Of a stretch of DNA of 5,289 nucleotides, positions 1-5,289 are shown one piece after another. A program made the translations under genes and the position numbers. The stretch spans positions 1 through 5,289 of the forward strand of contig JASFBI010000173.1 of assembly GCA_030149595.1 (NCBI GenBank), read 5' to 3'. The notes beneath the pieces were generated by a model. That model did not search any database. It had not been told where the DNA came from and saw only the letters and a program-made list of their open reading frames with translations. Source of the DNA: Desulfobacterales bacterium. GTDB lineage: Bacteria; Desulfobacterota; Desulfobacteria; Desulfobacterales; DAOWNP01. Every line of letters starts with the position of its first letter. Position 1 is the first letter of the stretch.

Positions 1-1
1 G

Positions 2-1093
2 GAATGGTGCAACAGCAAAGAAACACAAAAACTTTCTGCCATAGAAAAATCAGGAAACAGGATTGCAGGTATTGTTAAAAGAATTCAATTTATTCGTCAT
101 GACCATTGTAAAGTTTATCAGGGCAGTGAAAAAATTATTGATATCAGGCAAAATTTAAATATTTTTTGGCTGGAGGATGAGGATAGCTGTTTTATTGAAT
201 TCAGCAAAATGCTGGGTAAAAAGCTGATATGTGATGTAACAAGAGCTGTAACTATTAAAGAAGCCGGAATATTATTATCTGAAAATAACTATGATGTTGC
301 ATTTTTTGAGTTCAAACTGCCTGATGGAGAATCTCTTAAGCTGCTGAATTTCATGAGGGAGGAAAAAATTAAAATACCGGTTATTGTGTTGACTGGTTTT
401 GGTGATGAAGTTATTGCTACCCGTTGTATTGAGGCAGGAGCTCATGGATATTTGTCAAAGGAGAATATTACACCAGATATACTGCACCAAGGCATTGAAA
501 GAGCATTTGAAAAATTTCATCTTGAAACAGATATGAATAAAGCTATGAAGAAAATAGCTGATATGGCTACAAAAGATGAGTTGACAGGCCTTTATAATCG
601 TAGATATATGCAGGATGTCTTTGAAAGGGAATTAAAATATTCCCGCAGATATGATACAGATCTGTCATGTATGATTCTTGATCTGGATTATTTTAAGAAG
701 GTCAATGATAGCTATGGTCATAACTGTGGAGATATTATACTGAAAAAATTCTCAGAAATACTGAAACAGGTTACACGGGATTTAGACTACGTATTTAGAT
801 ATGGAGGAGAGGAGTTTTTGATTCTTTTTACCCGGACCGGTGTTGAAGGAGTAACTGTAGCAGCTGAAAAAATCCGTATGGCTTGCGAATCTGAAGAATA
901 CAGCTATAATGAGCATAAAATCCATGTTACAGTAAGCATAGGTACTGTATCAGTAAATCAGCTTTTTCAGGTACAGGTAACTGATATTATTGGATTTGCC
1001 GATAAAGCTCTTTATCAGGCTAAAAAAGATGGGAGAAATTGTGTAAGAGCTTATATTGAACAGAGTGTTTATCCAAAAGAGCTAAAAATTTAA
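2..1093 (+). CDS. Hybrid signalling protein, C-terminal part: kinase-like helix, degenerate receiver, GGEEF diguanylate cyclase (5' partial)
   Basis: The frame is open from the window edge to the TAA at 1091-1093, 363 codons, so the gene starts outside the window. The ATG at 209 is not the true start: it lies inside the receiver domain and would remove its first strand and acid pocket. Numbered from the codon at position 2, residues about 10-48 resemble the second helix and exit of a histidine-kinase dimerisation domain (RIAGIVKRIQFIRHD); no ATPase domain follows. Residues about 52-170 are a receiver: acidic pocket LEDED (57-61), Thr131 and Lys153 are present, but the phospho-acceptor position is Glu103 (gag, 308-310). 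Residues about 190-355 are a diguanylate cyclase with DELTGLYNRR, DLDYFKKVND, the active-site motif GGEEF (268-272) and an RxxD inhibitory site (RDLD, 259-262) exactly five residues before it. From the family, it should make cyclic di-GMP from two GTP and be inhibited by its product. The input domains are out of view. The domain calls are firm; the kinase-like part is less so. Confidence 0.93.
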   Translation, partial: EWCNSKETQKLSAIEKSGNRIAGIVKRIQFIRHDHCKVYQGSEKIIDIRQNLNIFWLEDEDSCFIEFSKMLGKKLICDVTRAVTIKEAGILLSENNYDVAFFEFKLPDGESLKLLNFMREEKIKIPVIVLTGFGDEVIATRCIEAGAHGYLSKENITPDILHQGIERAFEKFHLETDMNKAMKKIADMATKDELTGLYNRRYMQDVFERELKYSRRYDTDLSCMILDLDYFKKVNDSYGHNCGDIILKKFSEILKQVTRDLDYVFRYGGEEFLILFTRTGVEGVTVAAEKIRMACESEEYSYNEHKIHVTVSIGTVSVNQLFQVQVTDIIGFADKALYQAKKDGRNCVRAYIEQSVYPKELKI

Positions 1094-1140
1094 AAAGGCA
1101 GAAGTTTGTATAAGCTGCTATTTTACAACTGCCTTTGTTT
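1094..1140. terminator. Bidirectional Rho-independent terminator between convergent genes
   Basis: The arms AAAGGCAG (1094-1101) and CTGCCTTT (1129-1136) pair perfectly over 8 bp. TTGTA (1106-1110) can also pair with TACAA (1124-1128) after a small bulge. The hairpin begins directly after the TAA of the cyclase gene and ends ten bases before the stop of the Fe-S gene on the other strand. The plus strand carries the tail TTTGTTT. The minus strand carries a better one, five T followed by AAATTTTT. It therefore plausibly ends both transcripts, and ends the minus-strand one more strongly. Confidence 0.8.
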
Positions 1141-1150
1141 CTATGGAGAA

Positions 1151-2458
1151 TTATATTTTAGTAATCCAGCTTTTTCCCTGTAATTTTACTCCTGTTTCCA
1201 TGACTTTTAAAAATCTTGATTTTAAAATATCGCTCATAAGACTCTTTTTTATTGCCGGAAGCTTGAGAAAAGCTCCTGTAAAAACTCTCATAAATGCCTG
1301 GGTTTTGCTCTGGGGATTGTCAAATATTTGGTTTTGCAGGGTTCCCCTGTCAAGACACTGAAGTATTATTCTCTCAAAAGTTGTTTCAGGATAAATGATT
1401 TTTTCTTTTCTTGGAATAAGCTTTAGAGCATCAGTTTTACACTTCAGGCTGCATACTCCGCACCCAAGACATATAGAGTCGTCTATCACAGCTTTTTTCT
1501 TCTTTGATCCCGGGGATTCTTCATGCATTTCAATGGCATTTATCGGGCATGCTTCCACACATTTTCTGCATCCATTGCATAAATCTTTATCAATTGTGGC
1601 TATAAAGTTAGAAGTGAGCAGTGCATTGAAATAACCGTATTTATTCAGGCCAGTTAATACATTACAGCAGCAGCCGCAGCAGTGACATATAAAGGTGATA
1701 TTGTTTTTCACGTTATCAGCAATAAAAACAAGTCCTAATTCCTTTGATCTGGCCATGTTTTCAAGCATCTCGGTTTTTGAAACCTCTTTTGCCATATTGT
1801 TGCGAATAAGAAAATCTGCTGCATAGCCAAAAGAAGAGCATGTATCAAGTGGGAAATCGCATTTTTTTTCATCTGTATGAAATTTTTCATGGCGGCAGGA
1901 ACAATTTCCTATGCTGAATTTATCAGATTTTTTAATTATGGACGCAGCTTTTTCATAATCTAAAATTTCTGTATAGTCTAAATTTTTTACTGTCTCTTCA
2001 TGGGGAAGAGTTCTAAAGAGAGTTGATTTTGTCTCATCATTAAAATTTGAGGAAAAAAAGATTCCATTATCACTGTGAAAGTATTCTGTAAGTAATTTTG
2101 CCCAGGTTTTACTGTCGGTATTTTTTGTCCGCATCATGGTAAATTCAAATATACCTATAATAAAAGGAGATGGCATGTAGTAGTATTTATTATGGAGATA
2201 TATATCAATAACAAGTCCTTTTGAACATAACTGATCTAAAATATTTCTTAGGCTTGATTCATTATATTTTGTTATTTTTTTTATTTTATTAAAATCAGAC
2301 AGTCCATATGGCATCTTTATGACAACATCTGCTTCCTGCTCGCTGAAAAGTGTTTTTAAAACAGAGTACAGAGCATCATTCCATGGAACTCTGATGGTAA
2401 GGTTGTCAACCTTGCTGCCAAGTTTTTTGTATAATTGTTTGCCTGCTAAGTGTCCCAT
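1151..2458 (-). CDS. Cysteine-rich 4Fe-4S dicluster protein with winged-helix-like N-terminus
   Basis: This 435-residue soluble protein has no signal peptide or membrane segment. Residues about 26-105 look helical and winged-helix-like (MPYGLSDFNKIKKITKY, then SSLRNILDQLCSKGLV, then a strand-rich stretch), as in DNA-binding or protein-docking folds. A middle region carries CSCRH (186-190), Cys200 and Cys207, followed by the dense cluster CHCCGCCC (258-265). Residues about 286-350 form a bacterial 2x[4Fe-4S] ferredoxin module: C294, C297, C300, C304-Pro, then C330, C333, C336, C340, where Lys341 replaces the usual Pro. The tail, about 360-435, is basic and has no motif I know. It probably transfers electrons or senses redox state in the cytoplasm; partner and substrate cannot be read from the sequence. 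I recall similar unnamed ferredoxin-like proteins in sulfate reducers, but no characterised member. The ATG at 2458 is the only usual start codon below an in-frame TAA at 2507-2509, and it has a strong ribosome binding site. It is transcribed in the same direction as the acyltransferase gene but lies 289 bases away. Confidence 0.9.
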   Translation of the reverse strand: MGHLAGKQLYKKLGSKVDNLTIRVPWNDALYSVLKTLFSEQEADVVIKMPYGLSDFNKIKKITKYNESSLRNILDQLCSKGLVIDIYLHNKYYYMPSPFIIGIFEFTMMRTKNTDSKTWAKLLTEYFHSDNGIFFSSNFNDETKSTLFRTLPHEETVKNLDYTEILDYEKAASIIKKSDKFSIGNCSCRHEKFHTDEKKCDFPLDTCSSFGYAADFLIRNNMAKEVSKTEMLENMARSKELGLVFIADNVKNNITFICHCCGCCCNVLTGLNKYGYFNALLTSNFIATIDKDLCNGCRKCVEACPINAIEMHEESPGSKKKKAVIDDSICLGCGVCSLKCKTDALKLIPRKEKIIYPETTFERIILQCLDRGTLQNQIFDNPQSKTQAFMRVFTGAFLKLPAIKKSLMSDILKSRFLKVMETGVKLQGKSWITKI

Positions 2459-2464
2459 TACAAG

Positions 2465-2472
2465 CTCTCCCT
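2465..2472 (-). promoter_or_regulatory. Strong ribosome binding site of the Fe-S protein gene
   Basis: The minus strand reads AGGGAGAG six bases before the ATG at 2458. This is a good Shine-Dalgarno match at normal spacing and fixes the start of the Fe-S protein. It contrasts with the acyltransferase-hydrolase gene, which has no comparable site. Confidence 0.8.
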
Positions 2473-2511
2473 GTATTCTATAAAAAATTAAATTTTCTTT
2501 ACAGTTTTATA

Positions 2512-2550
2512 TGAAACTCCGTCCAACGGACTGTAATCATGAGAGTTTCA
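2512..2550. repeat. Nested inverted repeat in the leader of the Fe-S protein gene
   Basis: The outer arms TGAAACTC (2512-2519) and GAGTTTCA (2543-2550) are a perfect 8-bp inverted repeat. The space between them holds a second small palindrome that can fold in two exclusive ways: GTCC-AAC-GGAC (2521-2531), or TCCGT-CCA-ACGGA (2518-2530), which takes bases from the outer arm. The element lies about 54-92 bases before the Fe-S start codon. On the plus strand it is followed by ATTTTTGTT, a terminator-like tail, but no plus-strand gene ends here. It could be an operator, an RNA leader structure or one copy of a dispersed repeat. Its function is unknown. Confidence 0.55.
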
Positions 2551-2700
2551 ATTTTTGTTGTGGCAGATAAATCTACCATGTATGTTATTTTATAGTTATC
2601 TTATATTTTTAAATTATTCAAGGAGTGATAATTTTTTTAAAACTGGTATTTTGCTGTTTTGTGAATGTATTTGTGCGGTTAAGGTTTTGATCTTTCTTGA

Positions 2701-2731
2701 TCTTGACAAAAAGTCCTGGTTTTCGTCAAGA
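2701..2731. repeat. Hairpin just downstream of the acyltransferase-hydrolase gene
   Basis: TCTTGAC (2701-2707) and GTCAAGA (2725-2731) form a perfect 7-bp stem. AAAA and TTTT inside can extend it past a single bulged C. It lies 17 bases after the stop codon of the acyltransferase-hydrolase gene, where a terminator or 3'-end stabiliser would be expected. Neither strand has a T tract after the stem, so it is not a classical intrinsic terminator. The remaining gap, 2551-2700, is AT-rich and shows no convincing gene. Confidence 0.4.
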
Positions 2732-2747
2732 CACTGCTTATCAGAAA

Positions 2748-4916
2748 TTATGTAATCCTTTTAATAAAACTTCCAACTGCTCTGTAAATTCTTTCGGAAT
2801 CTTTGCCAAGTAAAATACCATGTCTGTCAAAATTGTAAATAAAAAACTCTTTATTTACAGATCCGAGCTGCTGAAACAGTTGCCAGGTTCCTTTTATATC
2901 AACAACGGGATCATCCTTTGCCTGGATTATTAAAGCAGGCAGGGTGATTGCAGATAGTTTGGATCTTAGGTTGTCCATGAGTTTTTCAAGCTCAATTACT
3001 CCTGAAACAGGATTTCTCAGATAATTTATTTCAGGATTTTCTGGCCTGTTTTCTATAAACTCTTTTTTTATGTGGCCTATTTTTATTTTGCCCATAACTT
3101 TGTTCCATAAATTTAAAGCAGGAGCAAAAACGATCTTATTATCCATTAGTTTCATGGGAGGAGATATGGCAAATACTCCTTTAATGTCAACAATCCGTGA
3201 TGCTATTTCAAGTGCAATTCCAGCACCTGTTGAGAAACCTCCGGTAACTATTTTATCGCATCTGTTTTTGAGCATTATATATGCCTCTTCCACGGATTCT
3301 ATCCAGTCAATGTATGACCTTTCAGCCAGGTCATGGTGGGATGTTCCATGACCTGGCAATCTTGGAACAGAGACCCAAAACCCCATTTTATTGAGGTATA
3401 AGGCCAGTTTTTTTACTTCAATCGGTGCTGCAAGGTAGCCGTGTATCAGCACAACACCTACAGAAGTTGAATCTCCTTGTATAACAAACGGTTTTCCAGA
3501 AATTTTTGATTTTGATTCGTTTTCATTGTAGTAGAGTTTATAATTTTTTTCAAAATCCAGCATGGATTTATTATAAAGCTCTTTATATATAAGGTGTTTT
3601 GTTCTTATTTTTGAATAATGTGCTATTTTGATGAGTTTTTCGTGTAGATTAAAAAGGGATTCAGACTCATTTGCTATTACAGCAACAGGGTTTTCTATTC
3701 TTGCTTTATGAAACTTCGGGGGAGTTGTTAAGAGGTCTGTTTTTATTATGTAGTTACCCTGCTTTTTTACAACTCCTTTTTCAATGGCAAGGGAGATGAA
3801 ATTTTCATATTTTTTATATCTGTCATCGGTGAGAAGGTGGATCTGGTTATCTAAAAGACTGGTGTGTCTGTTTATTGCTTCTTTTTCAAAATTTATGGTG
3901 GTTGCAGCAAGAAATACTTTCTGTTTAAAATCAGTTTCAGTAATTTTATTTAGAGGTGTATTTATAAGAATTGATGCAAAGAGATGGTCGTGATTTACAG
4001 TGGTTCTATTATATATAGATGACATATAGCGATCCATGATGTTTTTTGATGCAAATTTCATCATTTTTTTTGAAGCTATGGGGTCATCAAAGTTGATTCT
4101 GTTTTTAGAAGCAATATCTTTTTTGATTACACTGCTTTTCATGTATTGGCTTATATTGATCGGTTCTCCAAATCTTATGTCAATATCAACTCCGGATAAA
4201 AACATTGTTCCTTCTGTCATAAGTTCTTCTATGGTTCGCTTTTTAATTCCATCAATAAAGTTTTTAACAAAATTACTTATGATATTTTCTCTTGCACGTA
4301 TGGGGTAGTAAGTTATGTTAACGGGAATAATATATACAGGATCACAAAGAATTTTTTCTACTGAATCTATATTAAATTTTGATAAAAGTCTTTTTGTTTC
4401 ATAGTGATATGTTTCATTCATTAATTTGATTCTTTGCCTGTAAAACTCAGTTCGCAGGGCGAGTGATGCAGCTCCAGTATGTGGGGGGTGATAGCCTCCT
4501 GAATGTGCTATCATATAATTTGGCTTGTTTTTTTTAACTTTATCAAACACCTGTTTTGTTTTTACCATTCTGCCTTCAGGATAAATTACCCAGGAAGCTT
4601 CTCCTGTCAGCAGAGTTTTTACCATAAGCATGTCACGGTCAGGGTCTTTAGTTGAAATAGCTCCTAAATTTTCAAGAAAATTACCAAGACCGCCTTTAAA
4701 AAGGCTGTAATCAGCAAGGGACCATACCGGTGTATTGGTTGCTTTATATATTTGATATGGAAGAAAAAATGTTTCTACCCTTGTAAAATGGTTTATGGTA
4801 AATATTAACGAGCCTTTTGGAATATTGTTTTGCCCATGGATATGGAATTTGGCACTTGATAGTTCTGTTATGGCTTTTATAGCAAGATTTGTTGTCAAAT
4901 ATGCGTATCTGTTCAT
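2748..4916 (-). CDS. PlsC/GPAT-like acyltransferase fused to an alpha/beta hydrolase (esterase/lipase type)
   Basis: This 722-residue protein has two enzymatic parts. Residues about 20-260 are a glycerolipid acyltransferase domain: TINHFTRVE places His43 and Glu48 as an HX4E form of the usual HX4D motif, LGAIS (84-88) fits the second block, and YPEGR (112-116) is the PEG motif that binds the acceptor phosphate in this family. Residues about 260-475 are helical, lysine-rich and of unknown role, perhaps like the C-terminal part of GPATs. Residues about 485-722 are an alpha/beta hydrolase: HG oxyanion motif (492-493), PGHG (521-524), nucleophile Ser562 in GFSTG, probable acid Asp669 and base His699, resembling carboxylesterase Est30 and monoacylglycerol lipases. 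It may transfer an acyl group and also hydrolyse acyl esters of glycerolipids; substrates are unknown. There is no signal peptide or clear membrane helix. The ATG at 4916 follows an in-frame stop four codons upstream, has only a weak ribosome site, and overlaps the preceding fragment's TGA as ATGA, which suggests translational coupling. Confidence 0.88.
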   Translation of the reverse strand: MNRYAYLTTNLAIKAITELSSAKFHIHGQNNIPKGSLIFTINHFTRVETFFLPYQIYKATNTPVWSLADYSLFKGGLGNFLENLGAISTKDPDRDMLMVKTLLTGEASWVIYPEGRMVKTKQVFDKVKKNKPNYMIAHSGGYHPPHTGAASLALRTEFYRQRIKLMNETYHYETKRLLSKFNIDSVEKILCDPVYIIPVNITYYPIRARENIISNFVKNFIDGIKKRTIEELMTEGTMFLSGVDIDIRFGEPINISQYMKSSVIKKDIASKNRINFDDPIASKKMMKFASKNIMDRYMSSIYNRTTVNHDHLFASILINTPLNKITETDFKQKVFLAATTINFEKEAINRHTSLLDNQIHLLTDDRYKKYENFISLAIEKGVVKKQGNYIIKTDLLTTPPKFHKARIENPVAVIANESESLFNLHEKLIKIAHYSKIRTKHLIYKELYNKSMLDFEKNYKLYYNENESKSKISGKPFVIQGDSTSVGVVLIHGYLAAPIEVKKLALYLNKMGFWVSVPRLPGHGTSHHDLAERSYIDWIESVEEAYIMLKNRCDKIVTGGFSTGAGIALEIASRIVDIKGVFAISPPMKLMDNKIVFAPALNLWNKVMGKIKIGHIKKEFIENRPENPEINYLRNPVSGVIELEKLMDNLRSKLSAITLPALIIQAKDDPVVDIKGTWQLFQQLGSVNKEFFIYNFDRHGILLGKDSERIYRAVGSFIKRIT

Positions 4917-5289
4917 TTTATTTTTTCAAGTTCTTTAAGGTTTTTGTAAAGCTTTAAAGATTCAGGATTTATAAGTACATCTCTGTTTTTAACAGGTCTG
5001 TTATTTACTATATTTTTTACTGCAATTTCAACTTTTTTCATGTTAATTGTATAGGGGATATCATCTAACTGTATTATTAATGCAGGAACATGTCTTTGGG
5101 TTGTATTAATACGAATTTTATCTTTTATTTTTTTTTTCAGGATATCAGTAGGTTTTTGAGATATTTCAAGTTTTACAAATAGAATATTTCTTTCATCGTC
5201 TTTGATTTTTTAAGTAAAAAAAAAAGCGTCATTAATCCATTGTAATGTATGGGTATGTGCGTATATTTCAGATTTTTCTTTGTTATGTT
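4913..5289 (-). pseudogene. Acetoacetate-CoA ligase C-terminal fragment, interrupted by an in-frame stop (partial)
   Basis: Between a TAA (5210-5212) and a TGA (4913-4915) on the minus strand is an open frame of 98 codons with no suitable start codon. Its translation reads as the end of an acetoacetyl-CoA synthetase: DDERNILFVKL, TTQRHVPALI, IPYTINMKKVEIAVKNIV with the catalytic-type Lys58, RPVKNRDVL and NPESLKLYKNL. The intact enzyme, about 650 residues, activates acetoacetate with ATP and CoA. Upstream of the TAA the same frame continues as 25 codons to the window edge. They include EIY (5261-5269) and Asp-Ala (5225-5230), which sit at the spacing I recall from the family, although the usual glycine-rich lead-in to EIY is not recognisable. 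The break lies next to a run of ten A on the plus strand (5216-5225), so it may be a decayed gene or a sequence error. The TGA overlaps the next gene's ATG, the arrangement of a working operon. Family is fairly sure; pseudogene status is not. Confidence 0.65.

Noticed and set aside
209..1093. The ATG at 209 as start of a complete 294-residue cyclase
   Set aside because: The frame stays open to position 2 and the codons before 209 encode the first strand and acidic pocket of the receiver, so that start would cut a domain in two.
1143..1634. Plus-strand open frames opposite the Fe-S protein gene
   Set aside because: They are antisense to a gene with firm ferredoxin motifs, and their translations show no recognisable domain.
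2477..2511. TATAAA (2506-2511) and TATAGA (2477-2482) on the minus strand as -10 boxes for the Fe-S gene
   Set aside because: Neither has a credible -35 box at 16-18 bases, the second would place the transcript start on the ribosome binding site, and such hexamers are common by chance in this AT-rich gap.
2701..2731. Classical intrinsic terminator for the acyltransferase-hydrolase gene
   Set aside because: The stem is real but no run of T follows it on either strand, so it is listed only as a hairpin.
2555..2755. A 66-codon plus-strand open frame beginning at TTG in the intergenic gap
   Set aside because: It has a weak start, no ribosome binding site before it, a cysteine- and phenylalanine-rich translation typical of random AT-rich DNA, and it runs into the 3' end of the acyltransferase gene on the other strand.
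3070..4308. Three short plus-strand open frames opposite the acyltransferase-hydrolase gene
   Set aside because: They lie within conserved coding sequence on the other strand, lack ribosome sites, and look like complementary-strand artefacts.

Overview
The window is AT-rich (about one third G+C by eye). Its gene families suggest an anaerobic, sulfate-reducer-like Desulfobacterota (old Deltaproteobacteria, Desulfobacterales type). That placement is an inference from remembered similarity: a signalling protein with a kinase-type helix but no ATPase domain, a cysteine-rich ferredoxin with a winged-helix-like N-terminus, and an acyltransferase fused to an alpha/beta hydrolase. I see no tRNA, rRNA, CRISPR array, insertion sequence or phage gene.

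Layout. Positions 2-1093 (+) hold the 3' end of a signalling gene that enters from outside the window: a histidine-kinase-like helical remnant, then a receiver domain whose phospho-acceptor Asp is replaced by Glu, then a GGEEF diguanylate cyclase with an intact inhibitory I-site. It converges on a minus-strand block, and the two are separated by a hairpin at 1094-1140 that can terminate in both directions. Positions 1151-2458 (-) encode a 435-residue iron-sulfur protein with two ferredoxin-type [4Fe-4S] sites plus extra clustered cysteines. Its 289-base upstream gap holds a good ribosome binding site and a nested inverted repeat. Positions 2748-4916 (-) encode a 722-residue PlsC/GPAT-like acyltransferase fused to a GxSxG hydrolase. 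Its start codon overlaps by four bases the stop of a fragment that reads as the C-terminus of acetoacetate-CoA ligase. That fragment is cut off upstream by an in-frame TAA beside a run of ten A (plus strand).

How the genes may work together. The ligase fragment and the acyltransferase-hydrolase overlap and are probably one transcription unit concerned with acyl-CoA, lipid or storage-polymer metabolism. The Fe-S protein follows in the same direction, but its own leader suggests separate control. The cyclase on the opposite strand has no obvious functional link.

I do not see a convincing new multi-gene system. The points most worth checking are the Asp-to-Glu receiver feeding a c-di-GMP synthase, the cysteine-rich Fe-S protein with a possible DNA-binding N-terminus, the acyltransferase-esterase fusion, and the interrupted ligase gene.
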